A stretch of 64,000 bases of DNA from a virus, in the IMG/VR virus record IMGVR_UViG_3300042090_000890, positions 33,915 to 97,914 of that record; one strand, written 5' to 3'. Positions 49,882 to 57,527 of this stretch are shown here, in pieces. A program made the translations under genes and the position numbers. Numbering within the stretch: position 1 is the first letter of the stretch; every line of letters starts with the position of its first letter. Below the pieces are notes generated by a model that saw nothing but the letters and a program-made list of their open reading frames with translations, made no database searches and was not told the origin of the DNA.

Positions 49882-52656
49882 ATGGCTCAGTCGTATACTA
49901 CCACAGATGGCGTAACGCTTATCGATCCTGGCACAGTCGTTTCTTTGACTGTTCAGGCCGGTAATTCGGGTACCGCTACCGCTGGCGTTGTTACAATCAT
50001 CGGTGAAGCTGATCAAGGGCCTGGTTTCTTGGATGAAGCTGATCTCAGCCTCAACCAATTTACTCCGACACAACTCGGTCAAGTTGTCGCCAAATACGGA
50101 ACAGGCCGTATCGTTGATGCGTTCAACGAACTGATCAAAGCTGCCAACGACCCGAATATCATAGGCAACGTGACGGCAGTGAACATCGTGAAAACGAACA
50201 TGTCCTCGGCTGCTCAAGGCGCTCTCGCTATGCGTTATCAGAATGCTCCGAAGTACGCTTCGGGCGTTGCTGACCAACCAGGCGCGAACGGAAACTTGAT
50301 TCAGTATCAATCCACCATCGCGGTAGCAGAAGTTGCTCCATCGACTGGCCTTATCGATTATGCTCCGGCAATCTCCGGTACTGTTCTGTTTGGAATTCGC
50401 GTTAACGGCGGACCGCTGTCTAACGTGACTGTTACGGCCAAGGAAGCCCCCTCCGCGCTCGTATCTGCCATCCAGAACATTCCCAACGGCATCCTCGCAA
50501 CCGGCGGTCTTGAGCTGTTGCCGATCCCGGCCTCTGGCCTGACGATCAGCGCAGCTCCTGTTTCGGCATCCATCCTGTTGGTCACCTTGCAAGTTGGCTC
50601 GACTTGGGCCAACGAACCGCAAGCTGGCGACGTCGCTGTGATCCCTCTTTCCGGCGATTACGGCGCAGGCCAGTTGTCTGCCATCGCTGGCGCAGGTAAC
50701 GCCAACGCCGGTACGTACATCGTTCAGTCGGTTACGAACACGGCCTCGACCGCTACTATGACTCTTCAGAGAATCTCAACGGCTGGTGCTCTGATATCGG
50801 CTTCCGGTACGACGCACTCCGACATGACCGACTTGATTCTGTTTACCCAGATCGAGATCCAGAATATCTCCGGCGACGATCGCAACGTTGCAACCGGCGT
50901 GTTCGGCACGTACAACGTGTCGCTCAACAACGGATCGCAGGTACAGATCACTGCTCCGGCTCCGTGGAACGTGATTCCGCAGCCAGGTGACATCCTCAAG
51001 ATCCCGACCATGTTGAGCACGATCAATCCCGGCTTTTATCAAGTCACGGCTGGAACAGCCACGACTTTAACGGCCACGATCTTGTCGAACGGTTCGAGCG
51101 GTTCCGGTACCGGTACTTTCATGTACACTTCCGGCGCAGAACCGTTCCAGTTACTCGCACAGGTTCTGTCTGGCACCGGCAAAACACTTTCTTTCGAAGG
51201 AAACGTCAGCACCATCTTCTTGAACGCTCAAGGTACCGACGCCGGTCTGTCTAACAGCCGACTCGTGTCCGCAGCTGAAGAGGAAATGGAACTGACCATT
51301 CTGCAAGGTACGAAGTCAAGCTCGTACACGGCAGGCGGCGACATCATCCTCGAAGTCGGTTACGAAGGAAACCTCGGCCAAGTTGTAATCAGCTCGACCG
51401 GCATCTCCTTCAACGTGAACTCGATCCCGCAGTTTACTGCAGCATTCTCGCAGTTCCCGACGGTTTCGCAGCTCGCGGCTTTCATCAATTCTCAGACCGG
51501 TTGGTCAGCTGACGTACCGTCGGCTCGGTTCAACAATCAATCTCCCTCGCAACTCGACGAAGGCACGTATAACGCCTCTTCAACGTTGCCTGACGTCCAG
51601 AACGCTCGTATCAAGATGGATGCGTACGAGTGGGAAACGGCTGTCAACGGCGGGTCCTTGATCACTTGGACTGTTCTCCGACCCGGTTTGCCGGAAGCAA
51701 CTCCGAACTTCCAGTTCTTGTCCGGCGGCGCAAAAGGCGGTACGTCTTCGGCAGCTTTCACGGCTGCGATCGATGCTACCATGAAGCTCTCTACGAACTT
51801 CATCGTTCCGCTGGTCTCTCAAGACGCTTCCAAAGACATCTTGGCAGGTCTGACTGATCCGTCTTCGACTTACACGGTCGACGCGGTCAACAGCTACTTG
51901 CTCGAAAACGTTATCTTGATGAGCGGTCTGACGCAGAAATCGAATCGCATCGCGATCGGTTCTGTCCAAGATACGTTCGCAAATTGCGTCGAAGAAGCCG
52001 GTACACTCGGATCGTATCGCTTCGGTCTGGCCTTCCAGCCGGTTCAGTGCTTCAGCTACTCGCAGAACTCGAATCAGCTCTTCCAGCCTTGGATGAGCGC
52101 AATCGTGGCTGCAGGTATGTCGGCAGCTGCCGGTTACAAAGGCATCGTCAAGAAGTTCGCGAATGTGTCCGGACTCGGAACCGTCAGCGGTTTCGACTCG
52201 ACAGATCCTGGAAACCGCATCTCGGCTCTGCAAGCTGGGTTGCTGTTCATGGAAAAGGTCAACACGGGCGGTATTCGTTGGAACTCCGACCAAACGACTT
52301 ACAACATCGACAACAACTTCGTGTACAACTCGCTGCAAGCCGTCTACATTACGGATCTTATCGCTCTCACGCTCATCGATCAGTACGATCGTCAAGCGGC
52401 GGGCAAATCCGTTGCAGACCTTACCGCGACGCTGGCTCTCAGCATGTTGGATGCGCAGATGTTCAACTTCTTACGGCTCAAGTGGATCGCAAAGTCCGAC
52501 GATGCTCCGAAGGGTTACAAGAACGCTACCGCAGACATCGAAGGACCTGCTTTGATCATCTCGTGCGAAATCAAAGTCGCTGGTTTGATCTACTTCATCC
52601 CGATCTCGATGTTGGCAAGCCAAGTGACCCAGACGGCAACGCAGACAGCGACCTAA
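49882..52656 (+). CDS. Contractile tail sheath protein
   Basis: 924 residues, longer than the T4 sheath. The N-terminus (VTLIDPGTVVSLTVQAGN then VTIIGEADQGP) has the sheath pattern, in which a pGv strand precedes an iiG.a..Gp turn. The C-terminal third (VYITDLIALTLIDQYDRQA, LSMLDAQMFNFLRLKW, IISCEIKVAGLIYFIPI) fits the conserved sheath core. The middle is a long beta-rich insertion, likely surface-exposed. Followed after 12 nt by the tube gene, as in all myoviruses. This defines the tail as contractile. Confidence 0.8.
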   Translation: MAQSYTTTDGVTLIDPGTVVSLTVQAGNSGTATAGVVTIIGEADQGPGFLDEADLSLNQFTPTQLGQVVAKYGTGRIVDAFNELIKAANDPNIIGNVTAVNIVKTNMSSAAQGALAMRYQNAPKYASGVADQPGANGNLIQYQSTIAVAEVAPSTGLIDYAPAISGTVLFGIRVNGGPLSNVTVTAKEAPSALVSAIQNIPNGILATGGLELLPIPASGLTISAAPVSASILLVTLQVGSTWANEPQAGDVAVIPLSGDYGAGQLSAIAGAGNANAGTYIVQSVTNTASTATMTLQRISTAGALISASGTTHSDMTDLILFTQIEIQNISGDDRNVATGVFGTYNVSLNNGSQVQITAPAPWNVIPQPGDILKIPTMLSTINPGFYQVTAGTATTLTATILSNGSSGSGTGTFMYTSGAEPFQLLAQVLSGTGKTLSFEGNVSTIFLNAQGTDAGLSNSRLVSAAEEEMELTILQGTKSSSYTAGGDIILEVGYEGNLGQVVISSTGISFNVNSIPQFTAAFSQFPTVSQLAAFINSQTGWSADVPSARFNNQSPSQLDEGTYNASSTLPDVQNARIKMDAYEWETAVNGGSLITWTVLRPGLPEATPNFQFLSGGAKGGTSSAAFTAAIDATMKLSTNFIVPLVSQDASKDILAGLTDPSSTYTVDAVNSYLLENVILMSGLTQKSNRIAIGSVQDTFANCVEEAGTLGSYRFGLAFQPVQCFSYSQNSNQLFQPWMSAIVAAGMSAAAGYKGIVKKFANVSGLGTVSGFDSTDPGNRISALQAGLLFMEKVNTGGIRWNSDQTTYNIDNNFVYNSLQAVYITDLIALTLIDQYDRQAAGKSVADLTATLALSMLDAQMFNFLRLKWIAKSDDAPKGYKNATADIEGPALIISCEIKVAGLIYFIPISMLASQVTQTATQTAT

Positions 52657-52668
52657 TAGGAGAACGAT

Positions 52669-53145
52669 ATGGCAGTTTCAAGAATTTTTACAGGTGCGAG
52701 AGCCAAAGTCCAGATTGGAAACAATCTTGTGGGCCTGTTCTCGCAATGTACGTGGAGCATTCGCCAAGGTAAAGACCCGGCGTTCATCCTCGGTCGATAC
52801 AACCCCGGTGAAATCGTTCCGACTACGCAAGAAGCCGTTCAGATGTCTCTGTCTGGCTACCGTGTGATCGGGGCCGGTCCGTATGCGGTTGCTAACGCAA
52901 CGCTTCTCAAGAATTTGTTGCTCGAAGACGACTTCACCGTAGCTGTGATCGATCGTCAGACGAACTCGACTATCTTTCTCGCTTCAGGCTGCCGTGTTCA
53001 AGGCTGGTCTTCCGGCGCTGCCGCTCGCGGCATCTCGGACGTCCGGATTGACGTGATCGGTATCAGAGGCGAAGACGAATACGGTATCGCACAAGGTGGA
53101 GACGACGACACTAACTCCGCAGCGAATATCACCGACGGCACCTAA
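52669..53145 (+). CDS. Tail tube protein
   Basis: 158 residues with AGGAG before the ATG. Size and place directly after the sheath are typical. Sequence is a compact beta fold: ARAKVQIGNNLVGLFSQCTW, PTTQEAVQMSLSGYRVIG, NATLLKNLLLEDDFTVAVID. It forms the inner tube through which DNA passes. Its stop overlaps the stop of the convergent minus-strand regulator by 3 nt, and no terminator is visible between them. Confidence 0.8.
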   Translation: MAVSRIFTGARAKVQIGNNLVGLFSQCTWSIRQGKDPAFILGRYNPGEIVPTTQEAVQMSLSGYRVIGAGPYAVANATLLKNLLLEDDFTVAVIDRQTNSTIFLASGCRVQGWSSGAAARGISDVRIDVIGIRGEDEYGIAQGGDDDTNSAANITDGT

Positions 53146-53474
53146 ATCATACTGGCGCCTAAAAAGTCCCGCAATTCTTTCTCGAATGTTGAGCTGGTTG
53201 TCGTTCCGATAACTGGCTCTGTCATATAACCGAAAGCCCGGTACACTTCCAATATCGAATGATCGCCCGTCACCGGCAGGACTCCGCCGTTCGGCCCGCG
53301 TATGACCTTGACTATTCCGGCTTTGTTCAGAGCGGAAACGATCTGATGAAGGAAGTTCGCACTGTTGCCTAGCTTCGCAGCCATATCTTCGACGCGACGC
53401 GGAGCAACGCCTTCAGCTTCCTTCAGGAAACTGATAAGATCCACGGCTAAGCGGACCCTTTCGGGCATCTTCAT
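53142..53474 (-). CDS. Rrf2-like winged-helix regulator
   Basis: 110 residues. Reads as an Rrf2-type winged helix: VRLAVDLISFLKEAEG, RRVEDMAAKLGNSANFLHQIV (recognition helices) and LNKAGIVKVIRGPNGGV (wing, with the typical rGp.GG). No cluster-binding cysteines, so it would not sense iron-sulphur status. AGGG precedes the ATG. It is the last gene of the minus-strand operon and converges on the tail tube gene. Possibly controls the promoters with the shared TAGTC box. That link is a guess. Confidence 0.7.
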   Translation of the reverse strand: MKMPERVRLAVDLISFLKEAEGVAPRRVEDMAAKLGNSANFLHQIVSALNKAGIVKVIRGPNGGVLPVTGDHSILEVYRAFGYMTEPVIGTTTSSTFEKELRDFLGASMI

Positions 53475-53475
53475 T

Positions 53476-53925
53476 TTATCCCTGTTCTGGTCCGTATGCA
53501 GGCGCGCCGAAGTTCTTTTCGAAGAATCCTTTGACCTTCGACAGAAGAGACGGCCTATACGGTTGCGCGATTGCCTCGTTCAAATCAGCGACCATGTCGA
53601 GAGCGATGTTTTCTTGGATACCTTCCAGGTCGACCAACACTGAGCCTGGCTGGAGTGCCGAACCGAGCGTTTCGTTAGGTCCGTATTGCAGAAAATGCAT
53701 GTTGATCGCGTAGTCCAGACGCTTCTTGGACATGTACGGCGAGTCTTTGCGGACACGTCGGCGGAAGTTCCGTTTCATAACCGCGTAGTCGGCGGAAGCC
53801 ATGAAGACGTGCTGCGGGTAAGCCCGCTTCGTCTCGTCGGAAACTGCTCCGAATTTTTTCAGAAAGTCTTCCGGCGCCTTATTCAAGTCCGTTTTACGGA
53901 GTTTTAGAACTGTCAGCCTGGTCAT
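53476..53925 (-). CDS. Hypothetical protein
   Basis: 149 residues from the ATG at 53925, fixed by AAGGAG at 53933-53938; the longer frame to 54051 lies inside the previous gene. Basic helical middle (AVMKRNFRRRVRKDSPYMS) and a C-terminal helix with KVKGFFEKNFGAP. Overlaps the upstream gene by 32 nt. No family recognised. Confidence 0.7.
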   Translation of the reverse strand: MTRLTVLKLRKTDLNKAPEDFLKKFGAVSDETKRAYPQHVFMASADYAVMKRNFRRRVRKDSPYMSKKRLDYAINMHFLQYGPNETLGSALQPGSVLVDLEGIQENIALDMVADLNEAIAQPYRPSLLSKVKGFFEKNFGAPAYGPEQG

Positions 53926-54499
53926 TTTCGTCTCCTTTAGTTGACTCTTCCGGTGTACTATACAACCAGGATTTGCAATCGGCAAGTGTTTTCTGCAAGG
54001 CCTCTTTGTCGTTGACCTTTCTGTTAAGGCCAGACGGATGCGGCAGTTCAAAACATGGCATACCGATCTTGCCGAGAGCCCAGACAGCCATCTTGCCGAG
54101 CGCGATCACCTTCGGCATAGGCAAGGATTTGAGCTTTTCGATGTGAGCTTCCATCTCTTCTTTCGGCATAGGCGTGAAGGCCTCTTCGAGACGCCCGGCG
54201 GCCTGCATCTTTGCCATCATCACTTTGGTAGCGTCCGGCTGGCCTATATTCATTTCGAGCGCTTTGAGTAGCAGTCCGAGGTTGAAGTCCCGTACGTTGA
54301 CGTCTTTCTTTTTGACTTCCGACGCTTTCTTAGTCACTTCGTCGGTCACATTTACGTACCCGCACTGGGCAGGCAATAGTCCAAGCGTTGCGACCCATTC
54401 TCGAATTGTCTTGTGCGACTTCGTGCCGACGAACGGTTCCACCGTGGTATTGTGCGGCGATGGGTTGCAGCCGACGAATATGACTTTCAAATCGCTCAC
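53894..54499 (-). CDS. Uracil-DNA glycosylase superfamily protein
   Basis: 201 residues from GTG 54499, preferred because it overlaps the previous stop as GTGA and has AGGTGAGG upstream; ATG 54523 would have AAGGA touching the codon. Motif A is VGCNPSPHNT. VIALGKMAVWALG is the central strand, and LPHPSGLNR is motif B, close to the Mug/SMUG signature. Between them is a helical insertion. These enzymes remove uracil or damaged bases. The acidic tail is disordered. Substrate cannot be deduced. Confidence 0.65.
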   Translation of the reverse strand: MSDLKVIFVGCNPSPHNTTVEPFVGTKSHKTIREWVATLGLLPAQCGYVNVTDEVTKKASEVKKKDVNVRDFNLGLLLKALEMNIGQPDATKVMMAKMQAAGRLEEAFTPMPKEEMEAHIEKLKSLPMPKVIALGKMAVWALGKIGMPCFELPHPSGLNRKVNDKEALQKTLADCKSWLYSTPEESTKGDENDQADSSKTP

Positions 54500-54744
54500 G
54501 AATTCCTCACCTTGATCAGCCATTCCTTCAGATCGAACAAGTTCCGGATTTTGACGGCATGCCTATTCAATCTCTTGTCACCATTTATCATGGAAGCGAC
54601 TTCTAAGTCAAACGCCTTGCACTGGCGGATCATCATGGCCTTCGTGTCTGGATAAGCCTTCGGATCATCGTGCGTTTTACGACAATGGGCGATCACCGAA
54701 ATCTTGTATTCTATCTCAAAGATCGTCGAGTGGAGTTGAGTCAT
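54496..54744 (-). CDS. Hypothetical small protein
   Basis: 82 residues, GAGG 6 nt before the ATG. Helical, with a basic middle (IAHCRKTHDDPKAYPDTKAM) and an amphipathic end (NLFDLKEWLIKV). It overlaps the upstream gene by 29 nt and the glycosylase gene by 4 nt. No family recognised. Confidence 0.65.
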   Translation of the reverse strand: MTQLHSTIFEIEYKISVIAHCRKTHDDPKAYPDTKAMMIRQCKAFDLEVASMINGDKRLNRHAVKIRNLFDLKEWLIKVRNS

Positions 54745-54931
54745 CCGGTTCCTCTTTCACCTTCTTGAGTTCGAACTGCGGCTCGATGCCCTGCGATTTG
54801 AGAAACAGTGCCAGTCCGGAAACGATGAGATATGCCTGGGCCTCCTTCGGGTCGTCCGGGAGATGTTTCGTCTCATGGAAGGTTCGTATGCCTCCGTCGA
54901 CGATCTTGCGCAGCTCGGTGTGGGTGATCAC
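54716..54931 (-). CDS. Hypothetical small protein
   Basis: 71 residues if the GTG at 54931 is used; it has AGGTGAG 7 nt upstream, the same arrangement as the glycosylase gene. The alternative GTG at 54943 overlaps the previous stop by 8 nt without a ribosome site. Contains DDPKEAQAYLIVSGLALFLKS and an acidic Pro-containing tail. No family recognised. Confidence 0.55.
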   Translation of the reverse strand: MITHTELRKIVDGGIRTFHETKHLPDDPKEAQAYLIVSGLALFLKSQGIEPQFELKKVKEEPDDSTPLDDL

Positions 54932-54935
54932 GAAT

Positions 54936-55340
54936 TTACTCACCTGACGCACCGCAGTACAAGTATTGGCCTGGGTCTTCGTCCAGCGACGGTCGACACG
55001 ACCGGCAGTAGAGCCCGCGTTCCGGCGGCAAGTCGGCGTCACACTCGCGGCAGTGCAGCTTGCGCGGAATAATCGATTTGTGGAAGGTGCCCGATTCGAT
55101 GAGTCGCTTGGCTTCAGCAGCCGTTACCAGCTTGACCGGCGGCAGCTCCACCTTCGGTGCATCCGGCGGAATCTCGACTCGTTTGAAATGGATCGACTCG
55201 ATCGGTTCTGACAGCTTCTGGGCCTTCTGGCCGAAGCCGCCCGGAAGAGCGTCGATAGTGACTACCCGCTCAACCACCTCGTCGTAGTGCTCCGGTATCG
55301 GCTCGATTACCGGCGCCGCAAACATGGATCGGTCGCTCAT
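54936..55340 (-). CDS. Zinc-ribbon protein preceded by a structured leader
   Basis: 134 residues with GGAGG before the ATG. The first 85 residues are Pro/Glu/Val-rich; a helix AAEAKRLIESG follows. Then comes a zinc ribbon with CREC and CRSC, 13 residues apart, and a final C near the end. Zinc ribbons of this sort bind nucleic acid or protein. The 118-nt gap upstream holds the candidate structured RNA at 55358-55453, which ends 7 nt before the ribosome site. Its translation could be controlled by that structure. Confidence 0.65.
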   Translation of the reverse strand: MSDRSMFAAPVIEPIPEHYDEVVERVVTIDALPGGFGQKAQKLSEPIESIHFKRVEIPPDAPKVELPPVKLVTAAEAKRLIESGTFHKSIIPRKLHCRECDADLPPERGLYCRSCRPSLDEDPGQYLYCGASGE

Positions 55341-55357
55341 AAAACCTCCAAAAGAAA

Positions 55358-55453
55358 GGCGGGTGGTGGGTTCATCCCACGATCAGCTATTACGCTGGAC
55401 TAGCCGCGATGAGGGGGATCATCGCAGCCGCCATAGATTCTGGCACACCCGCC
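55358..55453 (-). ncRNA. Candidate structured RNA in an operon leader
   Basis: An 8-bp closing stem (GGCGGGTG at 55358-55365 with CACCCGCC at 55446-55453) encloses four hairpins: 55366-55380 (GTGGG/CCCAC), 55384-55397 (CAGC/GCTG), 55406-55425 (GCGATGA/TCATCGC) and 55430-55444 (GCCA/TGGC). On the minus strand GGCU/AGUC can extend the third arm through a G-U pair. On the plus strand this would be a C-A mismatch, which supports a minus-strand RNA. It starts 5 nt after one gene and ends 7 nt before the GGAGG of the next. It may be a riboswitch-like leader, a processed RNA or an attenuator. Not a tRNA, because arm sizes do not fit. Confidence 0.55.
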
Positions 55454-55458
55454 AAAAA

Positions 55459-55761
55459 TTAAGCAGCTTTAACATCCTTCTTGAGCTTGACCGTTACTCG
55501 CGGAAACTCGATTTTTTTGATCAAGTTGTTCTTCGCGACAAAGACAGGATCGAGGACCGTGCAGAGCTGATCTGCGTCGACCGTTCGAAACTGTTGTTGC
55601 ATGGCAACGGTAGCCTCATACTCGTCGGTCGTAAAAGACCCTCTTTCGATGATAGCATCTTTGATCGCATCTGCCTCTGCTTCAAGGCGCTTGATTTCGG
55701 CCTTAATTGCGAGGTAATGAGCCAAAGCGGCGTTGTCGAGTACGGTATTTTTCTTTTTCAT
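55459..55761 (-). CDS. Small coiled-coil hypothetical protein
   Basis: 100 residues, first gene of the minus-strand operon, with AGGAGA before the ATG and a sigma-70-like promoter at 55781-55809. Residues 10-42 are charged helix (YLAIKAEIKRLEAEADAIKD), the rest is short helix and strand ending in a basic tail (RVTVKLKKDVKAA). No family recognised. The structured RNA candidate follows its stop. Confidence 0.7.
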   Translation of the reverse strand: MKKKNTVLDNAALAHYLAIKAEIKRLEAEADAIKDAIIERGSFTTDEYEATVAMQQQFRTVDADQLCTVLDPVFVAKNNLIKKIEFPRVTVKLKKDVKAA

Positions 55762-55780
55762 GGTATCTCCTATTCACTCA

Positions 55781-55809
55781 AGTATCTCATAGTCCACCAA
55801 AACAGTCAA
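55781..55809 (-). promoter_or_regulatory. Sigma-70-type promoter of the minus-strand operon
   Basis: On the minus strand, TTGACT (55809-55804), 17-nt spacer, GATACT (55786-55781). The spacer shares GTGGACTAT with the promoter at 25077-25105, at the same place relative to both boxes. Confidence 0.7.
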
Positions 55810-55844
55810 ATAATTCGAAAACGCGTCTCTATACGGGATTTTAT

Positions 55845-55853
55845 CCTAATCTT
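55845..55853 (+). promoter_or_regulatory. CCTAATCTT box, candidate late promoter of the fibre genes
   Basis: Exact copy in the divergent gap 55762-55919, on the opposite strand to the promoter at 55781. It is 66 nt before the ATG at 55920, the longest leader of the set, and is not attached to a plus-strand stop codon. Confidence 0.65.
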
Positions 55854-55919
55854 CAAATTGCTGGGAATGGTCTCAGTGGCGACACGGGTCGCAACAGTTC
55901 GAAAGGACTGAGGTTTACG

Positions 55920-56603
55920 ATGGCGTACTTACCGACGATGTTCGAATCGCGTTGGCCTGGTGTTATTCTCACCGGCATCATAATCGCCAATTCCATCATA
56001 ACCGTATCAGATACCGCAGGACTTCACCCGAAGCAAAAAGTCGCTCTGTCGGCCATCGGCCAGACCACCACCAACTTCACAGTTCACCGAGTTCTATCAG
56101 ACACCCAGCTGCAAGTCATTACGTGGTCCGAGACGCAGACCGGCGCTGGGCTAGATCAGTCCATTCAAAATCCGGTAGCCTTCAGCGGCGGGACTCTGAC
56201 GGCGTCAGAAGACGGTCGCAATAAGATCGGCTATGACATCGTGCTCCGCGCCGTCTACGATAATGAACCGTCCACCGCTCTCAGAAACGTCCTGGTCAAT
56301 AAGTACGGGGCCTATTACGACGCTACAAACCCGCTCCCGGTAGCCTTCGACGGGACGATCGAAGTCGGAGACGTGTCTATCGTGCAGGGCGGTAATACGA
56401 TGGTAGTCAACCCGGATGGGTCGATTAACGTTGATGCGACCATCGCAGCTACCATCCCGTCTAAGTGGACGGAGATCGATCTGAGCTACGATTCGAACAA
56501 CAACTTGATCGGGGTCCAGTATTTGGACCCAGCCGTCGAGCAGACTTTAACACTGAGTTACGACTCAAACAACAATCTGACCAAAGTGGTCGCGAGCGAA
56601 TAA
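55920..56603 (+). CDS. Putative tail or baseplate structural protein
   Basis: 227 residues from ATG 55920, with GAGG 6 nt upstream; the open frame back to 55707 overlaps the minus-strand operon and is ignored. Beta-rich sequence with ESRWPGVILTGIIIANSII, TTTNFTVHRVLSDTQLQV and a duplicated C-terminal unit (DLSYDSNNNLIGVQY, TLSYDSNNNLTKVVA). First gene of the fibre unit. No family recognised. Confidence 0.6.
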   Translation: MAYLPTMFESRWPGVILTGIIIANSIITVSDTAGLHPKQKVALSAIGQTTTNFTVHRVLSDTQLQVITWSETQTGAGLDQSIQNPVAFSGGTLTASEDGRNKIGYDIVLRAVYDNEPSTALRNVLVNKYGAYYDATNPLPVAFDGTIEVGDVSIVQGGNTMVVNPDGSINVDATIAATIPSKWTEIDLSYDSNNNLIGVQYLDPAVEQTLTLSYDSNNNLTKVVASE

Positions 56604-56604
56604 T

Positions 56605-56841
56605 ATGCCAGCTGCAGGTTCGGGCGATAGCCCACGAGATCAAAACAAATATGTGTTCAACCCTTTCACCGGGAACCTCGACGCGGTTGTGAAGTTCAAC
56701 CCGGATAGGATTGTGACGAATACGTTGAACGCCGCAGGTGGGCCGCGACTGATCTGGAACGCTGCTACAAGCACCTACGTTCCGGACGGCCCGGACGTCG
56801 TCGTCGACAACGACGGTAACGTTGTCGTGGTAGGTACATAA
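56605..56841 (+). CDS. Small fibre-operon protein
   Basis: 78 residues, start one base after the previous stop. The motif VFNPFTGNLDAV is a phrase often seen in small phage proteins encoded next to tail fibres. The rest is short beta sequence (GPDVVVDNDGNVVVVGT). The stop overlaps the next start by one base (TAATG). Function unknown. Confidence 0.6.
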   Translation: MPAAGSGDSPRDQNKYVFNPFTGNLDAVVKFNPDRIVTNTLNAAGGPRLIWNAATSTYVPDGPDVVVDNDGNVVVVGT

Positions 56842-57518
56842 TGTCGTTACACGCCGCGCTCGCAGGAGCGGACCTTCATGCACCTTCGAATTACCTGGTC
56901 GAAAACGACACGGGCAGCACGATCACGGCATTGACGGTTGTCACATTCAATGGCATCGGTACGACGTTTCCGTCGATCGTTCCAATCACGTCTTCCGGTC
57001 AGACCATTCGCGGCGTGGCGCTCACCAACATCCTGGCTACTGCAGGATCGAACATCGGATATATCACGGCGCTTGGTTTTATGATTGGAGTCAATACGTC
57101 GGCATGGGCTGAAGGTACCAAACTGTTCTCGAACAATGCTGGCGGTTTAGTCACTACTCCTACCGGTCCGCTCGTGGCAACAGTTTACAAGCAGGACGCA
57201 GTCAACGGCTGGCTCTTCATCGAAGGACCGGCAGGCTCTGGTTCAGGCGGCGGAGGCGATGTCGTCGGTCCGCCGTCATCTACCAACCAGGCTATTGCGG
57301 TATGGGACGGTACGACTGGCCAGCTACTCGAAGATGGACCTGGCACGAACGTGCAGCCGTCCGGCGCGATAGCTGCCCAAGGATTTATTACAGATCAGGA
57401 AGTGACAGGAACTGTCATTGTAGGAGCAAACCAAGCGTGGGTAGCTCCAAGTTTGAATTTAACTCTAACGGGAACGATAGACTTAACCGGCGGCGGATCG
57501 CTGATTATAGTCGACTAA
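56841..57518 (+). CDS. Putative tail fibre-associated protein
   Basis: 225 residues. The N-terminal ~130 residues form a beta domain with NYLVENDTGSTITALTVVTF and IGYITALGFMIGVNTSAW. A Gly/Ser linker (GSGSGGGGD) leads to a fibre-like C-terminus (AIAVWDGTTGQLLED, GTIDLTGGGSLIIVD). The last part is of trimeric-fibre type. Joined to the large fibre gene after 9 nt. Confidence 0.6.
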   Translation: MSLHAALAGADLHAPSNYLVENDTGSTITALTVVTFNGIGTTFPSIVPITSSGQTIRGVALTNILATAGSNIGYITALGFMIGVNTSAWAEGTKLFSNNAGGLVTTPTGPLVATVYKQDAVNGWLFIEGPAGSGSGGGGDVVGPPSSTNQAIAVWDGTTGQLLEDGPGTNVQPSGAIAAQGFITDQEVTGTVIVGANQAWVAPSLNLTLTGTIDLTGGGSLIIVD

Positions 57519-57527
57519 GGAGCAGAA

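Noticed and set aside
52650-52660. CCTAATAGG between sheath and tube genes as another late box
   Set aside because: Only six bases match, they are formed by the stop codon and ribosome site, and the tube gene is 12 nt from the sheath stop.
55358-55453. tRNA gene, because of cloverleaf-like pairing and a CCA after the last stem on the plus strand
   Set aside because: The candidate T-arm loop is 5 nt, the long arm has a 7-bp stem with a 6-nt loop and no proper anticodon arm, and the best pairing favours the minus strand, where no CCA follows.
55707-55919. N-terminal extension of the first fibre-unit gene
   Set aside because: The frame is open but overlaps the divergent promoter and a minus-strand gene; ATG 55920 has a ribosome site.
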